From an uncultured beta proteobacterium (GTDB lineage Bacteria > Pseudomonadota > Gammaproteobacteria > Burkholderiales > Burkholderiaceae_C), in contig CAIPZV010000033.1 of NCBI GenBank assembly GCA_903869595.1, forward strand, positions 1 through 64,000: DNA of 64,000 nucleotides, written 5' to 3'. The stretch's first letter is position 1, and each line of letters starts with the position of its first letter. Both the position numbers and the translations under genes were made by a program. A model generated the notes under the pieces. The model did no database searches and was not told where the DNA came from. It saw only the letters and a list, made by a program, of their open reading frames with translations. Below are positions 1-7,992 of the stretch, piece after piece.

Positions 1-1
1 A

Positions 2-82
2 TGGAATATGCCGATTCGAGACTGGAAGGCTGCGCTGAATCGGTTTAGTATTGAGTTTGAGGACCGGGTCCCTCAGCAATGA
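2..82 (+). CDS. IS256-family transposase, C-terminal 26 residues (partial)
   Basis: Frame 2 from the first base is open and ends at TGA 80-82. It encodes 26 residues ending in WKAALNRFSIEFEDRVPQQ, a tail typical of mutator/IS256-type DDE transposases (the W-x-x-ALNxFxIxFEDR pattern). The start and catalytic domain lie upstream of the window. About ten bases separate the stop from the terminal inverted repeat, the usual layout for this family. Whether the element is intact cannot be judged from this end. Confidence 0.75.
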   Translation, partial: WNMPIRDWKAALNRFSIEFEDRVPQQ

Positions 83-85
83 CCC

Positions 86-271
86 TTAACTCCGTTTACA
101 CAAAAATTCGGACACCCTCGCACCTCGGTCTGCGGCCACCGGGTGCAGCACCAGGTCGCCGTCTGCATTGCGGTAGATCTCGACCCGGTTGGTGTCTAGT
201 CGGAATTCCTTGGGAATACGCACGGCCTGGCTGTTGCCGGTTCTGAATACGCGGCGGACTATCAATTTCAT
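86..271 (-). pseudogene. vapB: vapB-type AbrB/MazE-fold antitoxin, 3' end replaced by IS
   Basis: The first ~50 residues are a canonical VapB-type swapped-hairpin DNA-binding domain: RVFRTGNSQAVRIPKEF followed by DTNRVEIYRNADGDLVLHP. Intact relatives run to about 75-80 residues, with a C-terminal segment that binds the VapC toxin. Here the last ten or so residues (VSEFLCKRS) are read from the inverted repeat of the insertion sequence. DNA binding could survive, but toxin neutralisation should be lost. The cognate vapC would lie beyond the element, out of view. A GGGAATCC stretch before the ATG is a weak ribosome site. The family call is firm; loss of function is inferred. Confidence 0.7.
92..119. 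repeat. IS256-family terminal inverted repeat
   Basis: This is the outer end of the insertion sequence, containing the TTTACACAAAAATTCGGACA core typical of IS256-type ends. The matching left repeat and the target duplication are outside the window. Its bases supply the altered last nine or ten codons of the disrupted vapB. Confidence 0.65.
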
Positions 272-345
272 AAGGATTCCCTTGCAACCAATGATATGTA
301 GTGCAGGGTTCCAAAACAGGTTTGCACTGTTCTACCTGCTTTGCA

Positions 346-1068
346 TCAAATGCCACGACTCTGCAATACCACCAGCCCTTTCGGTGTTTGCAAATGGGCG
401 GAGATATTCGCTTCGCCCTCGCTTATCGCAATATCTTCTAAATCCACCGCTTCGTAAGCGGTTTTCAATGCGTCTGCGGCAGGGTGCGTGACCATGATAT
501 TTTGCAAGCTCACACCCGAGCGGGGCAGGCTGCTGCGCGGGTGCAGGCGCGTGGGTTCGGCAGTATCGGGCTTGCCCCATTGAATCAAGGTCGGCAGCGT
601 GCCACCCAACAGGCGTTGGCCGTCCTCGCGTACGGTGATTTGCCACTGCAGCATCCCTTTATCGGTTTGGCGCTGGGCCTGCACCACCGGCCCGGTATCC
701 AGACCCTGCGCTTTCCAGGTACTGCTGGCGAGTTGAATATCGGTGGTGTTCACCACAAAATGTATCAATCTGGGTTCTTGCGCAATCGATGCTTGCAGAG
801 CAGGATGGTCTAGGTCGAACCAGCGTTTGTTGGCATTGCGTTTTTGCACTGAGGCGGCGGGGTTGATGGCGATGATTTCAAAATAAGCCATGGGATAACG
901 CGGCGTGGCAATTTTGAACAAACGATTGTGCGTGCCGAATTGTTCGTGCTCGCCGCCCGCTTGCGGGGTGATGCCCAAGGTGGCTTCGCACCAGGCGACT
1001 CCTTCGTCTAGGCTGCGGGCTACCACTACCAGGTGATCGATCTGTGTTTGAAGGCGGTGATTTTTCAT
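346..1068 (-). CDS. VOC-superfamily (glyoxalase-like domain) protein
   Basis: This 240-residue protein starts with a glyoxalase/VOC fold (QIDHLVVVARSLDEGVAW, then GITPQAGGEHEQFGTHNRLF), in the manner of the Glyoxalase_3 family. A second, more divergent half starts near residue 100. The substrate is unknown; VOC enzymes are metal-dependent lyases, isomerases or dioxygenases. Its ATG overlaps the TGA of nth by four bases (ATGA), so the two are probably co-transcribed and translationally coupled. No functional link to DNA repair is evident. The family assignment is good, but no specific activity can be named. Confidence 0.8.
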   Translation of the reverse strand: MKNHRLQTQIDHLVVVARSLDEGVAWCEATLGITPQAGGEHEQFGTHNRLFKIATPRYPMAYFEIIAINPAASVQKRNANKRWFDLDHPALQASIAQEPRLIHFVVNTTDIQLASSTWKAQGLDTGPVVQAQRQTDKGMLQWQITVREDGQRLLGGTLPTLIQWGKPDTAEPTRLHPRSSLPRSGVSLQNIMVTHPAADALKTAYEAVDLEDIAISEGEANISAHLQTPKGLVVLQSRGI

Positions 1069-1718
1069 GGGGTCTTTTCTCTTTGCATTTGCTGCTTATC
1101 CCTAAACCCACACACCGCAAACACCGCACACTGCCCGCACTGCGGTTTGCGCGCCTGGCACACATAGCGACCATGCAAGATCAGCCAATGGTGGGCGTCG
1201 ACCAGAAACTCAGAGGGAATACGTTTAAGCAACTTTTGCTCTACAGCCAAAGGAGTCTTGCCGGGCGCGATGCCGGTGCGGTTGCCCAGGCGGAAAATGT
1301 GGGTGTCCACCGCCATGGTGGCTTCGCCAAATGCCACGTTCAGCACCACATTGGCGGTCTTGCGGCCCACGCCGGGCAGGGCTTCTAGCGCCTCGCGGCT
1401 GCGCGGCACCTGGCCGCCATGCTGGTCCATCAATATCTTGCATGTCTGCATCAAGTGGCGTGCTTTGCTGCGGTACAGACCGATGGTTTTTATGTGTTGC
1501 TCCAGACCATCCAAGCCCATGTCCAGTATTTTTTGCGGCGTATTAGCGACGACAAACAAGCGTGCTGTGGCCTTGTTGACGCCGACGTCGGTGGCCTGGG
1601 CTGAGAGCAAGACCGCTGCCAGCAGTTCGAACACGCTGGCGTAATGCAACTCGGTTTGCGGCTGCGGGTTGGCCGCGCGCAAGATGCTAAAGAACTGGTG
1701 GATGGCGTTGGGTTTCAT
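1065..1718 (-). CDS. nth: endonuclease III (base excision repair glycosylase/AP lyase)
   Basis: Removes oxidised pyrimidines from DNA and cleaves the abasic site. The helix-hairpin-helix LPGVGRKTA contains the catalytic lysine, and VDTHIFR contains the catalytic aspartate. The C-terminus has the [4Fe-4S] ligand pattern C-x6-C-x2-C-x5-C (CQARKPQCGQCAVFAVC). I chose the ATG at 1718 (MKPNAIHQFF) because it gives 217 residues, close to the 211 of E. coli Nth. A longer frame upstream starts with a proline-rich, non-conserved tail. The gene overlaps the downstream VOC gene by four bases. Confidence 0.95.
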   Translation of the reverse strand: MKPNAIHQFFSILRAANPQPQTELHYASVFELLAAVLLSAQATDVGVNKATARLFVVANTPQKILDMGLDGLEQHIKTIGLYRSKARHLMQTCKILMDQHGGQVPRSREALEALPGVGRKTANVVLNVAFGEATMAVDTHIFRLGNRTGIAPGKTPLAVEQKLLKRIPSEFLVDAHHWLILHGRYVCQARKPQCGQCAVFAVCGFRDKQQMQREKTP

Positions 1719-1819
1719 GGGTGGGGGGTATTTCTGCGGTGGTACGGAGCGTGGCAAAACCAGGCGGACGATACAACTTGGCGACAATAGGGTTTTGACT
1801 AGTCTTGAAGATACCGCAA

Positions 1820-3028
1820 ATGTCTACTGCCCCCTCCTTGTCTTTTGCCGACCGCCTCAACAACGTCGAGACCTCGGCCATCCGCGAACTCTTTAAGCTC
1901 TTGGGCAAGCCCGGCATCATCAGCTTCGCCGGGGGCTTTCCCGATAGTGCCTTGTTTGATGTCGACGGCATCCGCCAGGCCTCGCTCGCCGCGCTGGACC
2001 AGGACCCGGGCGCGGCCCTGCAATATGGCGCGACTGAAGGCTACGGCCCCTTGCGTGAGCAATTGGCTGCGTTTATGGCGCACAAGGGCGTGGCCGATCT
2101 ACGCGCCGAGCAACTCATCGTCACCACCGGCAGCCAGCAGGCGCTGGACTTGCTGGGCAAGGTCTTGATCAATCCGGGCGACAAAGTCATTGTCGAAGGG
2201 CCTACGTTTTTGGCCACCATCAATTGCTTTCGTCTGTATGGCGCTGACCTGGTCAGCGCGCCGATAGACGGACAGGGCGCAGATACCGATGCCCTAGAGC
2301 GCCTGATTGCGGAGCATCGGCCCAAGTTTGTGTACATCATCCCCACTTTTGGCAACCCCAGCGGCGCTCTGCTCAGCTTGGCGCGGCGCAAAGCGGTGCT
2401 GGAAATGGCGGTGAAATACCAGACGCTGATCGTCGAGGACGACCCCTATGGCGACCTCTACTTTGGCGAGGCACCGCCGCCCAGCCTGTTGGCGCTGAGC
2501 AGCCAGGTGCCTGGCAGTCGCGATTTGCTGGTGCATTGCGGATCGCTGTCTAAAGTGCTCTCGCCCGGTTTGCGTGTGGGCTGGATGGCCGGCCCGGCTG
2601 AGTTGCTGTCGCGCGCCACCATGTGCAAGCAATTTAGCGATGCGCATACCAGCACCTTTGCCCAAGCCACCGCAGCGCAGTATTTGCTGGCGGGCCGCAT
2701 GCCCGCCACCCTGGACCGCGTGCGCCAGGTCTATGCACAAAGAGCACAAACCATGGGCGACGCACTGCGCCGCGAACTCGGCGATGCGATTGAATTTGTG
2801 CAACCCCAAGGCGGCTTGTTTGTGTGGGCTCGGGTCACTGGCGCAGGCGGCAAGAGCCCAGATGCCGCGGCATTTGCCAAGCGCGCGATTGAGCGCGGCG
2901 TGGCCTTTGTGCCTGGCATGCCTTTTTACTGCGCCAACGGCGACCCAGCTACCTTCCGCTTAAGTTTTGCCACGGCACCGGAGGACAAAATCCTCGACGG
3001 CGTGGTCCGCTTGGCGCAGGCTATGTAA
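1820..3028 (+). CDS. PLP-dependent aminotransferase (fold type I, 2-aminoadipate/LysN-like)
   Basis: A 402-residue class I/II aminotransferase. It opens with a segment typical of the MocR-related stand-alone aminotransferases (SAIRELFKLLGKPGIISFAGG). The PLP lysine is in the SLSKVLSPGLRVGW motif, and FGNPSG and EDDPYGDL are the other cofactor-contact motifs. Relatives include 2-aminoadipate and branched-chain or valine-pyruvate aminotransferases, so the substrate is not fixed. The ATG at 1820 is preferred over an in-frame TTG five codons upstream. The gene is convergent with galU, ten bases apart, and appears to be a single-gene unit. Confidence 0.85.
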   Translation: MSTAPSLSFADRLNNVETSAIRELFKLLGKPGIISFAGGFPDSALFDVDGIRQASLAALDQDPGAALQYGATEGYGPLREQLAAFMAHKGVADLRAEQLIVTTGSQQALDLLGKVLINPGDKVIVEGPTFLATINCFRLYGADLVSAPIDGQGADTDALERLIAEHRPKFVYIIPTFGNPSGALLSLARRKAVLEMAVKYQTLIVEDDPYGDLYFGEAPPPSLLALSSQVPGSRDLLVHCGSLSKVLSPGLRVGWMAGPAELLSRATMCKQFSDAHTSTFAQATAAQYLLAGRMPATLDRVRQVYAQRAQTMGDALRRELGDAIEFVQPQGGLFVWARVTGAGGKSPDAAAFAKRAIERGVAFVPGMPFYCANGDPATFRLSFATAPEDKILDGVVRLAQAM

Positions 3029-3038
3029 GGGCTGGGCT

Positions 3039-3908
3039 TTAGAGCTTGGTTACTCCGCTTATCGTGGGCAGGTAGGCCTGAAACTCGGGCCCAACTTCGG
3101 GGTGCCGTAAGGCAAACTCCACCGTGGCTTTCAAGTAGCCGAGTTTAGAACCACAGTCATAGCGCACGCCTTCGTAGGCATAGGCGTACACCGCTTCATG
3201 GGCCAGCAGGCTTTGGATCGCATCGGTCAATTGGTATTCGCCGCCAGCGCCGGGCTTGAGTGCCTGAATGTGCTTAAAGATAGATGGCGTAAAAATATAG
3301 CGACCCACCACGCCCATGTCCGAAGGTGCGTCCGCCGGGGCGGGTTTTTCCACGATATTGGATAGCTTGGTAATACGGTCTTCAATCGCGTGCCCGGCGA
3401 TCACGCCATAGGATCGGCTTTGCTCAGGGGCTATTTTTTCCACGGCCAATATCGAGCTGCGGTAGTGCCGGTAGCGCTCCACCATTTGCTTGAGCACGCC
3501 AGGTTGGTGGTCTAGCAAGTCATCGGCCAATATCACCGCAAAAGGTTCAGCGCCCACTAAATTGGCTGCGCAATTGACCGCATGCCCCAGACCCAGGGCC
3601 TCAGCTTGGCGCACATAAATGCAATTTATATGCGCCGGTTTGATGTTTTGCACCAAGGCCAGCAAATCGGTCTTATTTTTGGACTGTAGTTCGTACTCCA
3701 GCTCAAAAGACCGGTCAAAGTGGTCTTCAATACTGCGCTTGCTGCGCCCGGTCACAAATATGAGTTCGGTAAACCCGGCCTCTATGGCTTCTTCCACGGC
3801 GTACTGAATCAGGGGCTTGTCCACCACGCACAGCATCTCTTTGGGGCTGGCCTTGGTGGCGGGCAGGAAGCGGGTGCCTAGACCGGCGACGGGGAAAACA
3901 GCTTTCAC
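3039..3908 (-). CDS. galU: UTP--glucose-1-phosphate uridylyltransferase
   Basis: Makes UDP-glucose from UTP and glucose-1-phosphate in the cytoplasm, for envelope polysaccharides. The nucleotide-binding start AVFPVAGLGTRFLPATKASP and the ILADDL and VEKPAP motifs are characteristic. A GTG start at 3908 is chosen: it gives the family's usual N-terminus (VKAVFPVAG) and has AGAGGT nine bases upstream, whereas the ATG eleven codons earlier adds an atypical tail. Length is 289 residues, normal for GalU. It diverges from ugd, which uses its product, across a gap of about 160 bases. Confidence 0.95.
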   Translation of the reverse strand: MKAVFPVAGLGTRFLPATKASPKEMLCVVDKPLIQYAVEEAIEAGFTELIFVTGRSKRSIEDHFDRSFELEYELQSKNKTDLLALVQNIKPAHINCIYVRQAEALGLGHAVNCAANLVGAEPFAVILADDLLDHQPGVLKQMVERYRHYRSSILAVEKIAPEQSRSYGVIAGHAIEDRITKLSNIVEKPAPADAPSDMGVVGRYIFTPSIFKHIQALKPGAGGEYQLTDAIQSLLAHEAVYAYAYEGVRYDCGSKLGYLKATVEFALRHPEVGPEFQAYLPTISGVTKL

Positions 3909-3999
3909 GGTGGAATTACCTCTTAAGTCAGACAGACGCACTATGTCAGCGAGTTTACGTACAAATGCCCGCCGCCCCTAGGCACGGGCGGGGGCATCA

Positions 4000-4019
4000 T
4001 CAAAACTTCATAGTTTTGA
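4000..4019. promoter_or_regulatory. perfect 8-bp inverted repeat in the galU-ugd divergent spacer
   Basis: TCAAAACT and AGTTTTGA flank a four-base loop (TCAT), 52 bases upstream of the ugd start. There is no T-run after it on either strand, so it is not an obvious terminator. It could be an operator shared by the divergent galU and ugd promoters or a leader hairpin. A GC-rich, imperfect inverted repeat (about 3966-3996) lies just before it. Confidence 0.35.
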
Positions 4020-4071
4020 CATGGACTTGCCATATCGCTTTTCTAGCATCGCCGCTACCAAAGGGGTAAGC

Positions 4072-5391
4072 ATGAAGATATCTGTTTTTGGCACGGGGTA
4101 TGTGGGTTTGGTGCAGGGCGCGGTCCTGGCCGACGCGGGGCACCAAGTAACGTGTGTGGACTTAGATGAAGAAAAGTTACAGGATTTACGTGAAGGCGTA
4201 ATTCCCATTTTTGAGCCCGGCTTGGACTCGATAGTCAGAAACGCCTATGCCGACGGACGGCTGGTTTTCACCTCCGACGCCGCCTTGGCAGTACAGCATG
4301 CGGACATCCATTTCATCGCGGTCGGTACGCCGCCCGGCGAAGACGGTAGCGCGGACCTGCGCCATGTGCTGGCGGTTGCCAAGACTATCGCCAGCCATTT
4401 GACGGGCTACGCCGTCATCGTCGATAAATCCACGGTGCCCGTGGGTACCGCAGACCGGGTGAGCGACATGATTGCGCAGACGTTAAAGGAGCGCGACCTG
4501 GAAATAGAGTTTGATGTCGTCTCTAACCCAGAATTTTTGAAAGAAGGCGCTGCCGTGGCGGACTGCCAGCGCCCAGATCGCATCGTCATCGGCACCCACA
4601 GCGCGCGCGCCGAAAAGCTGATGCGCGAGCTGTACGAGCCTTTCAACCGCAACCACGACAAAATCATTGTCATGAGCCCGCGCAGCGCGGAGATGACCAA
4701 GTACGCCGCCAACTGCATGCTGGCTACGCGCATCAGCTTGATGAATGAGATGGCCATCGTGGCCGAAGGCTTGGGCGCGGACATCGAGTCGGTACGCCAA
4801 GGCATTGGCAGCGATCAGCGTATTGGTTACCACTTTATATACGCCGGTGCCGGTTATGGCGGAAGCTGCTTTCCCAAGGACATCAGCGCCCTGGTCAAGT
4901 CCGCGCAGCAGATTGGCATGGAGCCTTTTATTCTGAATGCGGTGGAGGCACGCAACCAAGCGCAAAAACGGGTTTTGTTTGATAAGTTGCACGCACACTT
5001 CCATGGTGAATTGCGCAATAAAGTCATTGCCCTATGGGGCCTGGCTTTCAAACCGAATACCGACGATATGCGCGAAGCGCCCAGCCGCGTGTTGATGGAA
5101 GCCTTGTGGCAGTTCGGCGCGCGCGTGCAAGCCTATGACCCCGCTGCGATGGAAGAGACCCAACACCTCTACGGCCCGCGCCCCGACCTTTTGCTGTGCG
5201 GTACCAAAGAGGCCGCTATTCAAGATGCGGATGCGCTGGTCATCATGACCGAGTGGCGCCAGTTCAAAGCGCCAGACTTTGACGCCATCAAAATCGCTTT
5301 GAAGCAACCCCTTATTTTTGACGGACGCAATTTGTTCGAACCCGCCCGCATGCGCGAGCGCGGCTTTGTGTATCAGGGTATTGGCCGATGA
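4072..5391 (+). CDS. ugd: UDP-glucose 6-dehydrogenase
   Basis: Oxidises UDP-glucose twice with NAD+ to UDP-glucuronate, a precursor for exopolysaccharide, capsule or lipid A decoration. The N-terminal Rossmann motif is SVFGTGYVGLV and the catalytic cysteine is in GYGGSCFPKD. The C-terminal UDP-binding domain includes LWGLAFKPNTDDMREAPS. Length is 439 residues, normal for the family. The start at 4072 is preceded by AAGGGG; an upstream in-frame ATG at 4021 lacks conservation. The gene overlaps the next one by four bases and diverges from galU, so the enzymes for two consecutive steps sit back to back. Confidence 0.95.
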   Translation: MKISVFGTGYVGLVQGAVLADAGHQVTCVDLDEEKLQDLREGVIPIFEPGLDSIVRNAYADGRLVFTSDAALAVQHADIHFIAVGTPPGEDGSADLRHVLAVAKTIASHLTGYAVIVDKSTVPVGTADRVSDMIAQTLKERDLEIEFDVVSNPEFLKEGAAVADCQRPDRIVIGTHSARAEKLMRELYEPFNRNHDKIIVMSPRSAEMTKYAANCMLATRISLMNEMAIVAEGLGADIESVRQGIGSDQRIGYHFIYAGAGYGGSCFPKDISALVKSAQQIGMEPFILNAVEARNQAQKRVLFDKLHAHFHGELRNKVIALWGLAFKPNTDDMREAPSRVLMEALWQFGARVQAYDPAAMEETQHLYGPRPDLLLCGTKEAAIQDADALVIMTEWRQFKAPDFDAIKIALKQPLIFDGRNLFEPARMRERGFVYQGIGR

Positions 5392-5888
5392 GCGCCGTGC
5401 TGGCCCTGGTGGCCGACCTGCCCTGGCGCGCGCGGTTTGCCAGCCTGGTGGCCTGGCTGTTTAACGGCCTGTGTGTGCTGCTGCTGCCGGTGATGCCGGT
5501 GGTGCTGACCCTGCTGCTGCGCGACCTGCGCTTTGTGCGCAAGTACCGCGTCTATTTACGCAAATTTATAGTCCACTTCCAAGCTCTGCGCGAGGGCCCA
5601 GTGCAGCATTACTTGGCTGACGTCTTTATGCGCGTGAAGCAAGTGCCCGCGCATATAGAGGGCGAATGTATCCAATGCGGCAACTGCTGCCTGGATAAGC
5701 GCTGCGCCTTCTTAGAACCCGTGGGTGAGGGCAAGCTGGGCTGCGGCATTTACGGCACCTATTTGCGCCGTTATTCGAACTGCGGCTCCTTCCCTCTGCA
5801 CGCACACGACATTGCGCGCTACCAGTGCCCTAGCTACTTTGTGGTGGCAGCGCCCAAAACCATCTGGATCGGCAAAGCGCCGCAATAA
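5388..5888 (+). CDS. membrane-anchored Cys-rich protein (YkgJ-like cluster)
   Basis: A 166-residue protein with one or two hydrophobic segments (about residues 18-50) followed by a basic stretch. A cysteine-rich domain follows: ECIQCGNCCLDKRC, then GCGIYG, SNCGSF and YQCPSY. The CxxCxxCC start resembles the YkgJ-type putative metal- or Fe-S-binding proteins. No enzymatic role is known to me. Its ATG overlaps the ugd stop (ATGA), so it is translated with UDP-glucose dehydrogenase; a role in sugar-nucleotide or envelope metabolism is only inferred from this. Its end lies three bases from the convergent glycosyltransferase. Confidence 0.7.
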   Translation: MSAVLALVADLPWRARFASLVAWLFNGLCVLLLPVMPVVLTLLLRDLRFVRKYRVYLRKFIVHFQALREGPVQHYLADVFMRVKQVPAHIEGECIQCGNCCLDKRCAFLEPVGEGKLGCGIYGTYLRRYSNCGSFPLHAHDIARYQCPSYFVVAAPKTIWIGKAPQ

Positions 5889-5891
5889 GCT

Positions 5892-7130
5892 TCAGGGTGC
5901 CGCGAGGCCGGCATCGCCTAGCGATGGCATGCCGCCCAATTCTTCTTGCCACACCACCCTGCGCATGATGGCCTCGGTAGCCTCCACGATGCTGGGCCAG
6001 CCCATGCTGGCTGCGGTTGCCGCTGCTCGTAGGCCCATAGCTCGCAGGTTGTCAGGCGCGTTCAGCAGGCTTTGGGCCGCCATCACAAAGCTCGCCTCGG
6101 AATTAGGATCCGCCAACATGCCGTTAACCCCGTTGCGGATGATGTCGCCCGCAGCTGCGTGGTCAAAAGCGACTACAGCCAGGCCGGAGGCCATGGCCTC
6201 TAAGGTGACGTTGCCAAAGGTCTCGGTTTTGCTGGCAAATACAAATACATCCGCACTGGCGTAATGGCGTGCCAAATCCTCGCCGGTGCGAAAGCCCGCA
6301 AAGATGATGCCCTTGTCCTGCGCCTGCTCGAGTTCAGCGCGCATAGGGCCATCACCCACCATGACCAAGCGCAATCCCGGCTGCAGCTGCTTGGCTGCTT
6401 GGTAGGTTTTGATAACCATTTGCAAATTTTTTTCGACAGCAATACGTCCTACGTACAGCATCACTGGGCTCTCGTCCTGCACGCCCCACTGCGCGCGTAA
6501 ACCTGCGTCGCGCTTGGCGGGGGAAAACAATTGCGTTTCCACACCGCGCGGCACGACATGCAAACCTTTGAAGCCTTTAAGGCCCAACTCATGCGCCAAG
6601 TTAGCCGTCGGCACCATGGTAGCGTGCGCGCTGTTGTGGAACTTCTTCATGTAGGCCAAGATGGCCCCGCTCAGCCAGGCTAAACCGTAATGCTGGCTAT
6701 AGGCGTGAAAGTTCGTACGAAAGTCGGTGCTGACCGGCAGCTTCAGCTTGCGCGCCGCTTGCAGTGCAGACCAACCTAAGGGGCCTTCGGTGGCGATATG
6801 CACTACATCGGGCCGCTGGCGTGTCCATAGTTTGAGTAATTCGCGCTTGGCGGGCAAACCCATGCGTAACTGCTTGTAAAACGGGATAGGCATGCCGCGC
6901 ACTAGCACCTCTTCAAAATTGGTGGTGTTATCGGCCGTTTGCCCCGCCTGCTGGCGCGGCCTGACCAGCCACACCACATGGCCTCGTTCACGCAGGCCCA
7001 GCACAATTTTGGACAGGGTATGCGCCACGCCATTGATGTCGGGCGGATAGGTCTCGGTGACCACGGCGATTTTGAGTGCGGTGTGCGCAGGCGCAATGCG
7101 CTCGACTTGGATAGCGGAGGGTGTGCTCAT
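5892..7130 (-). CDS. GT4-family glycosyltransferase (mannosyltransferase-like)
   Basis: A 412-residue GT-B retaining glycosyltransferase. The N-terminal acceptor domain begins IAVVTETYPPDINGVA. The donor-binding C-terminal half has LYVGRIAVEKNL, MVGDGPMRAEL and the E-x7-E region FVFASKTETFGNVTLEAMASG. This signature resembles GDP-mannose- or UDP-sugar-dependent transferases acting on diacylglycerol or phosphoinositol (MgtA/PimB'-like). Nearby psd and an LpxH-like gene make a glycolipid product plausible, but donor and acceptor are not determined. It converges with the ugd unit and diverges from the Mpo1-like gene. Confidence 0.85.
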   Translation of the reverse strand: MSTPSAIQVERIAPAHTALKIAVVTETYPPDINGVAHTLSKIVLGLRERGHVVWLVRPRQQAGQTADNTTNFEEVLVRGMPIPFYKQLRMGLPAKRELLKLWTRQRPDVVHIATEGPLGWSALQAARKLKLPVSTDFRTNFHAYSQHYGLAWLSGAILAYMKKFHNSAHATMVPTANLAHELGLKGFKGLHVVPRGVETQLFSPAKRDAGLRAQWGVQDESPVMLYVGRIAVEKNLQMVIKTYQAAKQLQPGLRLVMVGDGPMRAELEQAQDKGIIFAGFRTGEDLARHYASADVFVFASKTETFGNVTLEAMASGLAVVAFDHAAAGDIIRNGVNGMLADPNSEASFVMAAQSLLNAPDNLRAMGLRAAATAASMGWPSIVEATEAIMRRVVWQEELGGMPSLGDAGLAAP

Positions 7131-7305
7131 GCTTGCGAATGTCGCAAAGCAATGCAGCAGTTTGATGAAACTTACATGACGTTTTAATGAACTGCTGGTG
7201 CGGAACTTTGTCCGGGTTTTTTGTCATCAAGTTTTCATGCAAAAGCGAGACATTGCTATTGCTAGGTCGTGTCGCGCCTAGTCTATATGTCCATCAGGAG
7301 CCACT

Positions 7306-7920
7306 ATGCATCCCTTTTTCCAAACCGTCGCCACCCAGCGTTGGGACGACCACCGTTACTACCACCATAGCCGCATCAACCAGTTTTTGCATTTGATCAG
7401 CGCTATGTCGTTTTTGGTGGCTTATGTATTTCTGTTTATCGACCCGGTAGTCTCCGCCCTGGTTGCGTGGCTGGTGTCTATGACCACACGCCAGATCGGT
7501 CATTTCTTCTTTGAGCCCAAAGATTACGACCATGTGAACCAAGCCACCCATGAACACAAAGAAGAGATCAAGGTTGGCTATAACCTGTTTCGCAAAATTG
7601 TGCTCCTCAGCATCTGCGCCGCCATTCCGGTCATCGCCTACTGGATGCCCGACGCGCTGCAATGGGCGGTTCCCGAGGCCTACGAAGACACCCCCATCCG
7701 CATGACGGCAATGGCCTGGTTGTTCTTAGGCGCCGGTGGTTTGGTGTTCCGCGTCCTGCAACTGTGGAAGCAAGAAAACCTGACCGCCGGTCTGGCCTGG
7801 GCTTACAAAATCATCACCGACCCGGTGCATGACATCAAGATGTATCACAAGGCTCCGCTCTATTTGCTACGCGGCCAGATGATTGACCCCATGGACCACG
7901 TTAGCGCCCCCGGTCACTAA
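7306..7920 (+). CDS. Mpo1-like (DUF962) membrane protein
   Basis: A 204-residue protein with several hydrophobic segments (about 27-55, 102-120 and 135-152). Two short motifs recall the Mpo1/YGL010w family of membrane Fe(II) dioxygenases that oxidise 2-hydroxy fatty acids: HHSRINQFLHLIS near the N-terminus (N-x3-H), and RQIGHFFFE in the second membrane region. The histidine-rich termini and the surrounding lipid genes fit lipid modification. An AGGAG site six bases before the ATG fixes the start. The family call rests on motif resemblance by eye; an unrelated membrane protein remains possible. Confidence 0.5.
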   Translation: MHPFFQTVATQRWDDHRYYHHSRINQFLHLISAMSFLVAYVFLFIDPVVSALVAWLVSMTTRQIGHFFFEPKDYDHVNQATHEHKEEIKVGYNLFRKIVLLSICAAIPVIAYWMPDALQWAVPEAYEDTPIRMTAMAWLFLGAGGLVFRVLQLWKQENLTAGLAWAYKIITDPVHDIKMYHKAPLYLLRGQMIDPMDHVSAPGH

Positions 7921-7992
7921 GCTTTAGCGCGCCAGGCCTGCACCCGTTAACGCAAGACGCCACTAAGCGTTAGCGACTGCGGCAATAAAGCA

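Larger units (their letters stand above)
1..119 (+). mobile_element. IS256-family insertion sequence, right end only
   Basis: The first 119 bases are the end of an insertion sequence of the IS256 (mutator) family; the rest lies outside the window. Two things show this: the 3' end of a transposase reading frame stopping at 80-82, and a terminal inverted repeat at about 92-119 whose outward end reads (minus strand) GAGGGTGTCCGAATTTTTGT, close to the known IS256-type ends with GTGTAAA. The element's edge falls inside a vapB-like gene on the minus strand, so the insertion truncated that antitoxin. The exact boundary (118-119) is inferred from where VapB similarity stops. Confidence 0.75.
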
